Below are positions 9,187 to 17,883 of a stretch of DNA of 64,000 nucleotides, one piece after another. Numbering within the stretch: position 1 is the first letter of the stretch; every line of letters starts with the position of its first letter. The DNA is from JANXQG01 sp963775975 (GTDB taxonomy: Bacteria > Planctomycetota > Planctomycetia > Pirellulales > Thermoguttaceae). The position numbers and the translations under genes are program-made. The DNA lies in assembly GCA_963775975.1 (NCBI GenBank), contig CAVZKX010000003.1:310001-374000 (forward strand). Direction: 5' to 3'. The notes beneath the pieces are model-generated. The model ran no database searches. It was not told where the DNA came from and saw nothing but the letters and a program-made list of their open reading frames with translations.

Positions 9187-9474
9187 ATGCTAACCTTCCG
9201 AAAGACACTTACTCTCTTGCTCGCGCTGGGCCTTCTCGCGCTTGCTCCTCTTAGTGCCGCACGAGCCGACGACGCTGACGCGCCGAAGAAGGAACCTAGC
9301 GCCACAAAACTGAAGCTGAGCGACCTGGCGCCCGGCAAGGGCAAGGGAAAACTCCAGCTCTTGCGGCGAGTCTCCGAACGGCGCGAAAAAATCGGGAAAA
9401 TCCGCGGATCAGCGAACAACCCAGCGAGCGAGTCCGAAGTAGATCAAGAGTGTGCCGAAGCCGTCGCACGGTGA
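9187..9474 (+). CDS. Small exported charged protein
   Basis: 95 residues. The N-terminus is a textbook signal peptide (RKTLTLLLALGLLALAPLSAARA, cleavage after ARA near residue 27), followed by a highly charged K/E/D-rich chain without cysteines or membrane helices. The last 20 residues overlap a convincing minus-strand fragment (9409-9549), so the C-terminus could be secondary. Function unknown. Confidence 0.55.
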   Translation: MLTFRKTLTLLLALGLLALAPLSAARADDADAPKKEPSATKLKLSDLAPGKGKGKLQLLRRVSERREKIGKIRGSANNPASESEVDQECAEAVAR

Positions 9475-9549
9475 CTTCTCAAGCTCGATACGATTTGCGA
9501 AATGGCGATTCCAGGCTTCGCGATCATTCCAATCCTTAGGTGTCGACAT
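9409..9549 (-). pseudogene. N-terminal gene fragment, possibly a methyltransferase-type start
   Basis: A minus-strand frame of 46 codons starts with ATG at 9549 and reads MSTPKDWNDREAWNRHFANR, an N-terminus reminiscent of small SAM-dependent methyltransferases, then ends abruptly at a stop after FGLARWVVR. It lies 51 bases downstream of the nucleotidyltransferase remnant on the same strand, and the two may once have been an operon. Identity is a resemblance only; it could be an intact short protein. Confidence 0.35.
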
Positions 9550-9600
9550 GTTGAACGTCTCGTTGGTTCCAGATTCGGAATTCCGATGCCGTATAGGATC

Positions 9601-9993
9601 TTATCTAGTCGGCACGTCCCGCGCAAGCTCATCCCATGCCGCTAGCCGCGGATCGCGCTCGCCGTACATCGCCACAAGCTGCTCCGGGACCCACGTTCGA
9701 TCGAAGGCCGCACCCTGGGACCGCAGTATTTGTTCGGCGTCGGCCAAGTCCTTGCGGCGAAAGAACATCATCTTGAAGACGGCCAGCGTCTCGGCGTCCC
9801 AAACGAGCACCGCTTGCCCATCAAGGTCTACAGTTTTTCGTCGCTGACGTGCGGCGGCGAAGAACGCGATCGTTGGCAAGAAGATATCGACTTGCAACCC
9901 CGCCAAAGAGACACGACAGAAGCCATGCTCCCGCAACGATTCGATTGCGGCAGTCGATGAGAACTCGCAGTCGAGATCCTGGAGAAGCCACAA
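9601..9993 (-). pseudogene. 5'-truncated nucleotidyltransferase-like (AbiEii/MNT-type) remnant
   Basis: Residues such as VDIFLPTIAFF, AETLAVFKMMFFRRKDLADAEQIL and the ending RLAAWDEL match the C-terminal half of stand-alone nucleotidyltransferases of the AbiEii/MNT kind. The N-terminal half with the GG/S and DXD catalytic motifs is absent. The first available start is TTG at 9993, and the frame stays open only to about 10047, where a stop occurs. The piece is therefore probably a decayed gene, cut near the divergent aldolase gene. Confidence 0.5.
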
Positions 9994-10099
9994 AACGGGA
10001 ATGCACCCGTCGAACCGTCGGTCCTTGACGACACGCGGTCCGCACCGCTATCATAACCCTTTTTGCTAGGCACTTTCTTCCAATAATTCTTACGGCATT

Positions 10100-10744
10100 A
10101 TGCAACTTTTCATCGATACGGCCGACATCGCCCAAGTTCGCGAGGCTTACCGTTGGGGCATCATCGACGGCGTTACCACGAATCCCACTCACGTTTCCAA
10201 AACCGGCAGGCCGGCGAAGGAGGTGTACAAGGAGATCTGCGCGGCCGTGAAGGGGCCCGTCAGCCTGGAGACGGTTGGCACGGACGCCGCGACGATCGTC
10301 GCCGAGGGCAAGGAGCTCGTGAAGATCGCGGACAACGTCGTGGTCAAAGTCCCGCTCATGCTCGAAGGACTGATCGCCGTCCGCCAACTGAGCGATTTGG
10401 GGATCAAAACGAACGTCACGGTCACGTTTTCGCCGCTGCAGGCGATGCTGGCCGCCAAGTGCGGGGCGACGTACGTCAGCCCGTTCGTCGGCCGGCTCGA
10501 TGCGGTGGGGCATATCGGCATGGACCTCGTGCGGCAAATCAAGACGATCTACGACCACTACGGCTTCTCGACCAAGCTGCTTGTGGCGGCGGTGCGGCAT
10601 CCGGAACACGTGCTGCAAGCGGCGCTTGCGGGAGCGCCGGTCTGCACGATGTCGTTCGACGTGTTGAAACAGCTTTACGACCACCCGCTTACGGAAATCG
10701 GCATCGAGACGTTTCTGAAGGACTGGGCGAAGGTGCCGAAGTGA
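10100..10744 (+). CDS. Transaldolase/fructose-6-phosphate aldolase family (TalC/FSA-like)
   Basis: 214 residues, the length of the short transaldolase/FSA group. It starts MQLFIDTADI, with DGVTTNPTH at residue 23. The Schiff-base lysine is Lys83 in VVVKVPL, and TFSPLQAMLAAKCGATYVSPFVGR forms the phosphate/substrate side. Short members are either true transaldolases (pentose phosphate pathway) or fructose-6-phosphate aldolases; the sequence alone does not separate them safely. It heads an operon with aldehyde dehydrogenase, hydroxyacid dehydrogenase and transporter genes, so a role in catabolism of a sugar or sugar acid is likely. Confidence 0.9.
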   Translation: MQLFIDTADIAQVREAYRWGIIDGVTTNPTHVSKTGRPAKEVYKEICAAVKGPVSLETVGTDAATIVAEGKELVKIADNVVVKVPLMLEGLIAVRQLSDLGIKTNVTVTFSPLQAMLAAKCGATYVSPFVGRLDAVGHIGMDLVRQIKTIYDHYGFSTKLLVAAVRHPEHVLQAALAGAPVCTMSFDVLKQLYDHPLTEIGIETFLKDWAKVPK

Positions 10745-10746
10745 TC

Positions 10747-10800
10747 GTGGGGCAGGTTGCTAACCTGCCTGCATTTCGGCAGATTGGCAATCTGCCCCAC
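10747..10800. repeat. Double-hairpin palindromic repeat (GTGGGGCAG...CTGCCCCAC)
   Basis: Two 23-base arms are separated by TGCATTTC. The arms are reverse complements except for three transitions, and each arm is itself a small hairpin (GGCAGGTT-GCT-AACCTGCC and GGCAGATT-GGC-AATCTGCC). It lies between the aldolase and aldehyde dehydrogenase genes. Arm copies recur inside coding sequence at 3961 and 58809. Confidence 0.8.
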
Positions 10801-10805
10801 AAATT

Positions 10806-12245
10806 ATGGAAACCAAAAAACTCTATCTCAACGGTTGCTGGTGCGAGGGCGGCGCGCCGATCGACGTGGTCAATCCGGCCAACGGCGAGCTTATCGGCCG
10901 CGTAGCGACGGCCGGACGGGCCGTTGTCGCCCAGGCATTGACCGATGCGCAAACCGCGCTCACCGCGTGGCGCGGCTTGACTGGGCGGGACCGCGGGACC
11001 GTGCTGAACCGCATTGCTGACGTCATACAGCGGCGGAGCGACGACATCGCGCGGACGATGACGCTGGAAAATGGCAAACCGCTGGCGCAGAGCCGCGGAG
11101 AAATGGCGATCACGATCGACCATCTCCGCTGGTTTGCTGGCGAGGCCGGGCGGACCTATGGCCGCATCGTGCCGAATCAAGTGGCCGGCAAGCGGCACAT
11201 GGTCCTGCGCACACCGATCGGTGTCGTGGGCGCCATCTCGCCGTGGAACTTTCCGCTCGTGCTGGCAGTGCGAAAGATCGCACCCGCGCTGGCGGCCGGT
11301 TGCACGGTCGTGCATAAGCCGGCCAGTGCCACGCCGCTTTGCTCCGTGGCTTTTGCCGAAGCGGTTGACGAAGCGAAAGCGCCGCCGGGCATTTACCAGT
11401 TGGTTAACGGCAAGGCTGCGGACATCGGCGCCGAGATGCTGGAAAACCCAATCTGCCGCAAGATCTCGTTCACCGGTTCCACGGAGGTTGGCCGGCAATT
11501 GATCACGGGCGCGGCCGCCCAGATTAAGAAGCTCTCGCTGGAACTTGGCGGCCATGCCCCGGTCGTGGTCTTTGCCGACACCGATCTCGATCGTGCGGTC
11601 GAGGGCACGCTCTTCGCCAAGGTTCGCAACACGGCCCAGTCGTGCATTTCCGCCAACCGGGCGTACGTCCAGCGTCCGATTTACGATCGCTTCGTCGCAA
11701 AACTCGTCGAGCGAACCAGAGCCTTGAAGATCGGTGATGGCCTCGAAGATGGCGTTGAGATCGGCCCGCTGATCGACCGCAAGGCCGTCGAGTTCGCGCT
11801 CGAGCACATTCGCGATGCCGTGGCCTGCGGCGGCAAGATTATGTGCGGCGGCAAGGCATGGGATGCCAAGCCAAACAGCAATTTCCTGGAGCCGACGATA
11901 CTCGTTGACGTTCCGCAGAAGGCCCGCTGCATGAGCGAGGAAACTTTCGCCCCGGTCCTGCCAATTGTTGCTTTCGATGATGAGGACGAGGCGGTGCGGA
12001 TGGCCAATTCCTCGGCGTATGGCCTGGCGGCCTATGTCTTCACGCAGAATCTCTCCCGCATGTGGCGAATGGCCGAGGCCGTCGAGGCGGGGACCATCGC
12101 GATTAATGACTCGGTGCCGGCCACCAGCCAGTGCCCATTCGGCGGCATGAAAGAAAGCGGCTGGGGACGCGAGTTGGGCACCGAAGGCATCGACGCCTTC
12201 CTCGAAACCAAACACATCTCCCTGGGAATCGACGAGCGGCCATGA
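10806..12245 (+). CDS. NAD(P)-dependent aldehyde dehydrogenase (succinate-semialdehyde dehydrogenase-like)
   Basis: 479 residues. Seen: the fold-defining SPWNFPL, VHKPASATP, FTGSTEVG, the general base Glu in LELGGHAP (about residue 250), the catalytic Cys in AQSCISANR (about residue 283), and EETFAPVLP and PFGGMKESG near the end. The overall pattern is nearest to the succinate-semialdehyde/glutarate-semialdehyde group. The context (aldolase upstream, hydroxyacid dehydrogenase overlapping by four bases downstream) suggests oxidation of an aldehyde intermediate in sugar or hydroxy-acid breakdown; the substrate is inferred, not shown. Confidence 0.9.
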   Translation: METKKLYLNGCWCEGGAPIDVVNPANGELIGRVATAGRAVVAQALTDAQTALTAWRGLTGRDRGTVLNRIADVIQRRSDDIARTMTLENGKPLAQSRGEMAITIDHLRWFAGEAGRTYGRIVPNQVAGKRHMVLRTPIGVVGAISPWNFPLVLAVRKIAPALAAGCTVVHKPASATPLCSVAFAEAVDEAKAPPGIYQLVNGKAADIGAEMLENPICRKISFTGSTEVGRQLITGAAAQIKKLSLELGGHAPVVVFADTDLDRAVEGTLFAKVRNTAQSCISANRAYVQRPIYDRFVAKLVERTRALKIGDGLEDGVEIGPLIDRKAVEFALEHIRDAVACGGKIMCGGKAWDAKPNSNFLEPTILVDVPQKARCMSEETFAPVLPIVAFDDEDEAVRMANSSAYGLAAYVFTQNLSRMWRMAEAVEAGTIAINDSVPATSQCPFGGMKESGWGRELGTEGIDAFLETKHISLGIDERP

Positions 12246-13219
12246 CGGATGTCTTGATTACCGAGAACATCACCGGGCAGCCGGTGGACGATTTGAAGCA
12301 GAAGTTCAAAATCACTTTCCAGCCCGAGTTGTGGAAAGACGGCGCCGCGCTCTCGGCCGCTGTGGGCGCGGCGCGGGCGTTGATCGTCCGCAATCAGACC
12401 CGCGTCACGGCCGAACTGCTCGCCGCGGCTGGCCGGCTGGAGGTGATCGCCCGAGCGGGCGTGGGACTGGACAACATCGACGTGCCGGCGGCCAGCGCGG
12501 CGGGCATCGTCGTGACGTCGACGCCATCGCAAAATTCGATTTCCGTGGCCGAATTGGCCATTGGACTGATGTTGGCCTTGAGCCGCAAGATCGTCGCCGC
12601 CGACCGGCACGTTCGCGGCGGCGGCTGGGCACGCAACCAGTACATGGGCGGCGAACTGTGGGGCAAGACGCTTGGCCTCGTCGGGCTGGGACGAATCGGC
12701 TGCATGACCGCCCGACGTGCGGCGGCCTTCGGCATGGAAATCGCAGCCTACGATCCTTACGCCGATCTCGACTCGCCGCTTGTTGCGGAAGTGCGCCCGC
12801 GGATGCTGCCGCTGGACGAGCTTTTGTCGGCGGCCGACGTAGTTTGTTGCCATGTGCCGCTCACGCCCGAGACCCGCGGCTTGATGAACCTGGAGCGATT
12901 TCGTAGCATGAAACGCTCGGCCATATTCGTGAACGTCGCGCGGGGCGAGATCGTCAACGAAGCCGATCTCGTGAAAGCCTTGCAGGAAGGACTGATCGCC
13001 GGCGCGGCGCTGGACGTGCGCGAGCGCGAGCCGCCGGTCGTCAGCGCGCTGGAGGCGATGGAGAACGTGGTCCTCGTGCCGCACATCGGCGCGTTCACGC
13101 ACGAGGGTCAGCACCGCGTAACGGCGGCCGTCTGCCGCGACGTGGCGGCCGTGCTCGCCGGGCGGCCGGCGCAGAATTACGTCAACTTCGCCAAGCCCAA
13201 ACGTCAGCCGTCGCAATAA
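12242..13219 (+). CDS. D-isomer 2-hydroxyacid dehydrogenase (phosphoglycerate dehydrogenase-like)
   Basis: 325 residues. The ATG overlaps the aldehyde dehydrogenase stop (ATGA), which fixes the start; a longer frame upstream is unconserved. Rossmann motif GLVGLGRIG (about residue 147). The catalytic triad is present: Arg in NVARGEI, Glu in DVREREPP, His in PHIGAFT. The ACT/serine-binding domain of SerA is missing, so it is a short 2-hydroxyacid dehydrogenase rather than a regulated biosynthetic SerA. It probably reduces or oxidises a hydroxyacid formed in this operon. Confidence 0.88.
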   Translation: MTDVLITENITGQPVDDLKQKFKITFQPELWKDGAALSAAVGAARALIVRNQTRVTAELLAAAGRLEVIARAGVGLDNIDVPAASAAGIVVTSTPSQNSISVAELAIGLMLALSRKIVAADRHVRGGGWARNQYMGGELWGKTLGLVGLGRIGCMTARRAAAFGMEIAAYDPYADLDSPLVAEVRPRMLPLDELLSAADVVCCHVPLTPETRGLMNLERFRSMKRSAIFVNVARGEIVNEADLVKALQEGLIAGAALDVREREPPVVSALEAMENVVLVPHIGAFTHEGQHRVTAAVCRDVAAVLAGRPAQNYVNFAKPKRQPSQ

Positions 13220-13228
13220 GAGGCTGTC

Positions 13229-14584
13229 ATGCCAGTTCATGCCGACGATACACAGCCCGCCGCCGGCCGGGCGTCTTTGCGCACTCCGTGGTATCGCGGC
13301 GTCACTCGTTACCAGTGGTTAATTCTCGTCATCGCCTCGGCGGGCTGGGTCTTCGACGCCTTTGAGGGCCAGGTTTTCACGATCACTCGAGTCGGCATGC
13401 TGACGGAAATCGTGCAAAAAACGGTGACCTCGCCAGACGAGCTTCGCGGTGAAGTGGCGGCCTATGGCGACGTGTTCGTCGGCGTTTTCCTCGTTGGGGG
13501 TGCGCTGGGCGGAATCGTCTTCGGCGTTCTTGCAGACCGTTGGGGCCGCAAGCCGGTCATGGTGCTCACCATCCTGTTCTATTCCGTATTCGCCGGGCTA
13601 ACGTTTTTCGTTACGGCATTGTGGCAAGTCGGAGTCCTTCGTTTCTTTGTGGCGATGGGGGTCGGCGGCGAATGGGCCGTCGCCGCGGCACTGGTCGCCG
13701 AAGTCTTCCCGCAACACGCGCGTGCCCACGCCTCCGGGCTTTTCCACGCGACGAGCTGCATGGGCACGCCGATGGCGATGCTGGTGGGGCTTGCCGTGGG
13801 CGCGCAATGGCGCTATGCCTACGTCGTAAGCATCATACCGGCGCTCCTGGTGGTTTGGGTCTGGACAAGCGTCAAGGAGCCGGAATCGTGGATTTTGGCA
13901 AGCCAAAAAGCCGCAGCAAGCGGGGCACCCGGTGCTCCGGGTCGCGAAAAACTTGGCAGCCTCCGCGAGTTGCTCCTGCACCGCGTATGGGGACCGCGGG
14001 CGCTGATGGGCATGGTGCTGGCCGCGGCGGGACTAGCGACGTTTTGGGCCGTAAGCTGCGCCGGCCAGGACTTGGCAAAGGACTTCCTGGTCAACCGCTC
14101 CCACTACGCCGATGCCGATGCCGAAGCCTGGGCGAAGTTCGCTTACGGCGCTATTGAAGTCATCGGCTGGGGTGCGGGAATGTTCTCCTTCGGCCCGCTC
14201 TGCGTCCGCCTTGGCCGCCGCGCGACATTCATTCTCTTTCAAGCTCTCTCCCTCGTGGTCGTGCCGCTGACTTGCTATGGCCCATCGACCTTTTCTCAAT
14301 TGCTGTTCCTTCTGCCTCTGTATGGCTTCGCGACAGTCGCGATCCAGGCGGGGTTCGCCATCTACTTCCCGGAGCTTTTTCCCAGCCATTTGCGTTCCAC
14401 CGGTGCCGGCTTCTGCTTCAATGCGGGAAGGTTGCTCGCCGCGCCTGCGTTGTTTCTCTCGGGCCCGTTGAAGCGGGCTGTGGGACTTCATCTGGCAATC
14501 GAGTTGATGAGCTTGCTTTTCCTGGTCGGAATTGTCGCCGTCTTCTTTATGCCCGAAACCAAGGGGCAGCCGTTGCCGGAATAG
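13229..14584 (+). CDS. MFS transporter (metabolite:H+ symporter-like)
   Basis: 451 residues, twelve predicted helices. The start region has GWVFDAFEGQVF in helix 1, as in the sugar/organic acid symporter subfamilies, and GVLADRWGRKPVM gives the loop 2-3 MFS signature. It follows the hydroxyacid dehydrogenase by nine bases. The operon context suggests uptake of the substrate degraded by the enzymes upstream, probably a sugar acid or dicarboxylate. Confidence 0.88.
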   Translation: MPVHADDTQPAAGRASLRTPWYRGVTRYQWLILVIASAGWVFDAFEGQVFTITRVGMLTEIVQKTVTSPDELRGEVAAYGDVFVGVFLVGGALGGIVFGVLADRWGRKPVMVLTILFYSVFAGLTFFVTALWQVGVLRFFVAMGVGGEWAVAAALVAEVFPQHARAHASGLFHATSCMGTPMAMLVGLAVGAQWRYAYVVSIIPALLVVWVWTSVKEPESWILASQKAAASGAPGAPGREKLGSLRELLLHRVWGPRALMGMVLAAAGLATFWAVSCAGQDLAKDFLVNRSHYADADAEAWAKFAYGAIEVIGWGAGMFSFGPLCVRLGRRATFILFQALSLVVVPLTCYGPSTFSQLLFLLPLYGFATVAIQAGFAIYFPELFPSHLRSTGAGFCFNAGRLLAAPALFLSGPLKRAVGLHLAIELMSLLFLVGIVAVFFMPETKGQPLPE

Positions 14585-14682
14585 CCCCACCGACCCCGCG
14601 TCGGTGGTTAACTGACTGACGAGCTATCGCCGAACCCTGCCTGCTACCGCTCCCCGCCGACCCTGCGTCGGTGGAAGCGGTG
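14585..14682. repeat. Two copies of a CCGACCCTGCGTCGGTGG hairpin repeat
   Basis: A first copy (about 14588-14611) and a second (about 14655-14677) each fold as CCACCGAC/GTCGGTGG hairpins. They directly follow the transporter gene and may end its transcript. The same repeat type is common in planctomycete intergenic DNA. Confidence 0.6.
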
Positions 14683-14691
14683 ATTGGCAAG

Positions 14692-14820
14692 CTACAACGA
14701 CCGACGAATCGCGTCCAAGTCGTACGTACCGAACGTCCCAACGTAATAGCTGTGGTACAGCAACGGCTTCATGCCGTGGGCATAAGCGATATTGTTCATG
14801 TAATACGGATTCTCGTTTGA
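14692..14820 (-). pseudogene. C-terminal fragment of a gene cut by the IS630 copy
   Basis: The minus strand reads NENPYYMNNIAYAHGMKP and then LLYHSYYVGTFGTYDLDAI before a natural stop at 14692. It is abruptly joined to the transposon end near 14820. No matching N-terminal part is found on the far side of the element, where the sequence turns into repeats. Protein family not recognised. Confidence 0.5.
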
Positions 14821-15956
14821 TCCTGCGCGCATTCTATTGCGCCAGCGCAGTTTACCCATCATACTGTGGCGACTCAGATTTTGGAGGTCGCCATGTATGT
14901 TCGAGACCAACAGCAGTTGGCGGTGCTGGAGGCACTGGAGCGGAAGGAGAAGGACGCCACGCGTTCCAAACGCTTGCGAATTGTCATTCTCGCGATGGGA
15001 GGCTGGACAGCACCGTCCATCGCCATGTCCGTCGGGCTTTCGCGGCGGGATTGTCAGGAGTGTGTCCGGCGTTTCAACGAAGAGGGATTGTCGGGCCTGG
15101 AGGATCGGCCCGGTGGCGGGCGCGAAGCACCCTTGAAGGCCGAACAGCAGGAACAGTTCTGTAAGCGAATCGAGGCTGGCCCGACAGCAGAAGACGCAGT
15201 GTGTTCTTTGCGTGGGGCCGATCTGAAGGCCATTTTGGCTATGGAGTTCGGCGTCGTACGATCCCTCTCGGCCGTCTACAATTTGCTTCATCGTTTGGGC
15301 TACTCGTGCCTGCGACCGCGACCCCGCCATCGCAAGGCCGATCCACAGTTGCAGGCGGCATTCAAGGAGCAACTGCCCCGGCGACTGGAGGAGATTGACG
15401 CCGCTCATCCCGAGAAGCGTCTGCGAGTCTTCTTTCAGGACGAGGCCCGTTTTGGCCAGCAAGGCACAACGACCACCGTGTGGGCACGCCGCGGCTCGCG
15501 ACCGACCGCGGTGCGGCAGACCGAATATCAATATTTGTGGGTATTGGGGGCGGTCTGTCCAGAAACAGGTCGCGGCGAAGGGCTGCTCAGCCCGCGATTG
15601 AATACGCAGGTGGTACAGGTGTTCTTGCGAGAGTTCTCTGCTACGCTGCCCGCTGACGAACATGCCGTCATGCTCTGGGATGGCGCCGGCTTCCACACCC
15701 GCGGCAGGCTCCAGGTGCCCGACAACATCACGCTGCTAAAGCTTCCGCCATACAGCCCCGAGCTCAACCCGATGGAAAACCTATGGCACTACCTCAAAAG
15801 CCACTATTGATCGAATCGAGCCTACGCGGACTACGAAGAATTGGAAGAAGCCGCCATCGACGCCTGGCGAGGTGCTGTGCTGGACCACGAACTGATGAAG
15901 ACCGTCTGTAACGCTCCCTACCTCAAACGCGCAGTTTCAAAGTAAAATGCGTGTTA
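14820..15956 (+). mobile_element. IS630-family insertion sequence (ends approximate)
   Basis: One transposase gene with weak imperfect terminal similarity: CGCATTCTATTG near 14829 faces CGCATTTTACTTTG (reverse strand) near 15950. The ends could not be fixed exactly and no clear TA duplication was confirmed. The left end cuts a minus-strand gene. Confidence 0.55.
14893..15945 (+). pseudogene. IS630-family transposase with in-frame TGA stop
   Basis: The ATG at 14893 follows TTGGAGG. N-terminal helix-turn-helix region (SIAMSVGLSRRDCQECVRRF), then the DDE domain: Asp in FFQDEARFG, Asp in MLWDGAGFH, and Glu in SPELNPMENLW. After LKSHY a TGA (15808-15810) interrupts the frame, but the same frame continues with SNRAYADYEELEEAA to a TAA at 15945, as expected for the full family length (about 350 codons). 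The stop probably replaces a Trp codon (TGG), so the copy is inactive unless the stop is a sequencing error. Confidence 0.85.
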
Positions 15957-16500
15957 ATGGACGGTTAGCCCGAACGCAATGCCGGGTGCGTTCCCATTTC
16001 TGCGCAACAATTCAATGAAGCGCGCACTGCGCGGACCATTCGATACTCCGCCGCGGAGCGGCGCAACTTGAATAGCGGGGGGTGGAGCGCCGCGAAACCC
16101 CCTGTCGCGAGCAGAAACTACTCTAAGCCACGTAGTGGCGTCACGACCGCGCACATCGGGCGATTGTTATGCCGCTACGCGGCATGGGCCGCGTAATTAT
16201 CAATCCAGGGGTTTGCGCTGCGCTCCACCCCTGGCTATGCACATATTGCCGCTACGCGGCGCCGGCAGCTCTGAACCCCGATGCCGTAACGGGGATGCAC
16301 CCCGCAATGCCCTGAAGAAACAATCCCGGATGGCACAAATCTTCGCGGATAGCAGCGTGTTCGGGCGGCATTTGGATTTGACCGGCATATCCAGGTTCTC
16401 GGCGAAATCCGCGGTTTACTTCCCTTCGCCGACGTTCTAACGAATTGTCATAACTTACGTCACGTGGCTGTCTAAGAAATGTGTACACAAGATTAGAAGT
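15957..16500. repeat. Repeat-rich scar with GCCGCTACGCGGC-type palindromes
   Basis: Mosaic of short inverted repeats: CCGCCGCGGAGCGGCG, CCACGTAGTGGCG, GCCGCTACGCGGC (twice), and paired CAGGGGTTTGCGCTGCGCTCCACCCC-like units. No conserved protein is seen in any frame. These are the dispersed units often found between planctomycete genes; here they probably mark past rearrangement next to the IS630 copy. Confidence 0.55.
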
Positions 16501-16566
16501 GAGAAGTAAGAAGAAAGGATGAAGGCGGAAGGATGAAGAACGAGCGGCCGGAGAGTGGAAGGGATG

Positions 16567-16612
16567 CCCTCACCCTACCCTCTCCCCTACCCTCTCCCAG
16601 AGGGCGAGGGGA
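16567..16612. repeat. CCCTCACCC...CTCTCCC dispersed palindrome
   Basis: CCCTCACCCTACCCTCTCC followed by CCAGAGGGCGAGGGG. The last part is the reverse complement of the CCCTCTCC tract. Related copies are at 51170-51208 and 63484-63522. Confidence 0.6.
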
Positions 16613-16695
16613 CATGCAAGCGCGCCATTCGGCTCGAAACACTCAGCCCTCGACTCTCAGCTCTCAACTCACCGCCCCTGCTCCTTGCTCCCCGC

Positions 16696-17598
16696 CTACG
16701 ACGACGATGCGGCCGCCAGTTCCCGCATTTGGCTTTCGTCGAACTTCAAGTCGGCCGCGGCAACGTTTTCTTCCAGATGGTCCACGCGGGACGTGCCCGG
16801 TATCGGCAGCATGACCGGCGACCGCGCCAAGAGCCACGCCAGCGCGACCTGCGAAGGAGTGGCGTTCCATTGCGCGGCCACGCGGTTGATGGGGCTCTCG
16901 CCGCCGGAAAGCTGGCCGGCGCCGAACGGAAACCAGGGTATGAAACCGATCTTCTGTTGTTCGCAGTATTGAAGAACGTCCTCTGCTTTGCGATCGAGCA
17001 GGCTGTAGCGATTCTGAACGCTGACGATTGTCGCGAGCGTCTGAGCGTGTTGAATCTGCTCGACGCTCACCTCGGAAAGTCCGATGTGCTTGATCTTGCC
17101 CGCGGCTTGCAACTCCTTCAGAACACCGATCTGATCCTCGGCGGGCACCTTGGCGTCGATTCGATGCAACTGATAAAGGTCGATCCGCTCCAGGCGCAAA
17201 CGCCGCAGGCTGCCTTCGCAGGCCGCGCGCAGATGCTCCGGCCTGCCGTTTTCGACCCACTTGCCGGGCCCCGGCCGCTCGAAGCCGCCCTTGGTGGCGA
17301 TCACGAGGTCTGCCGGGTAAGGATGGAGAGCCTCGGCGATAAGCTCCTCGCTCACGCGGGGTCCGTAGGAGTCCGCCGTGTCGATAAAGTTAATTCCCAA
17401 TCCGACCGCCCGCCGCAAGACGCGAATGGCCTCGCCGCGGTCCGCGGGCTCGCCCCAGACACCGTCGCCCGTGATGCGCATTGCGCCGAAGCCCAGCCGC
17501 GTGACGCGGAGGTCGTTTCCGATCACGAATTGGCCGGCTTTTTGGGCAAGCCCTTGCCGCCGCTGGGTTTGAGAATAAGTGGTTTGCATGGTCGACAT
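16696..17598 (-). CDS. Aldo/keto reductase
   Basis: 300 residues, (alpha/beta)8 barrel. The catalytic tetrad is visible: Asp73 and Tyr78 in FIDTADSYG, Lys103 in IATKGG, His145 in LYQLHR. The NADPH site is represented by IPGTSRVDHLEEN near the C-terminus. Nearest in style to the YajO/PdxI-type general oxidoreductases; the substrate is not predictable. It is a single gene, flanked by repeats upstream of its stop and a 285-base gap before the LOG gene. Confidence 0.88.
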   Translation of the reverse strand: MSTMQTTYSQTQRRQGLAQKAGQFVIGNDLRVTRLGFGAMRITGDGVWGEPADRGEAIRVLRRAVGLGINFIDTADSYGPRVSEELIAEALHPYPADLVIATKGGFERPGPGKWVENGRPEHLRAACEGSLRRLRLERIDLYQLHRIDAKVPAEDQIGVLKELQAAGKIKHIGLSEVSVEQIQHAQTLATIVSVQNRYSLLDRKAEDVLQYCEQQKIGFIPWFPFGAGQLSGGESPINRVAAQWNATPSQVALAWLLARSPVMLPIPGTSRVDHLEENVAAADLKFDESQMRELAAASSS

Positions 17599-17883
17599 GA
17601 TTGGTTCCTCCGTCGGTATTTATTAGATTGATACGCCGCTGAGCAATCTCGGAAAAGGGCCATAGTCGATCGATTCGCAAGAATAGTGGATTAAGTGATG
17701 GAAGCCCGGTCGATCGCGGCGCCGCACACTTCCGCACAAATCCGCACACTTTTCGGCCGATTTCTACTCATTGTATGGCGTCTGCTTTCACGGGCATGCA
17801 CCATCGGCGGCATCTCACATCACTCCCAGCGTCATCCTGGCCAGTTCGCCCAAAGACGGTCAAGTGGCGGTCACCGTCTTCTC

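Noticed and set aside
10689..12215. Long minus-strand open frame opposite the aldehyde dehydrogenase
   Set aside because: Antisense of a well-conserved gene; its sequence has no motif and reflects the GC-rich codon bias.
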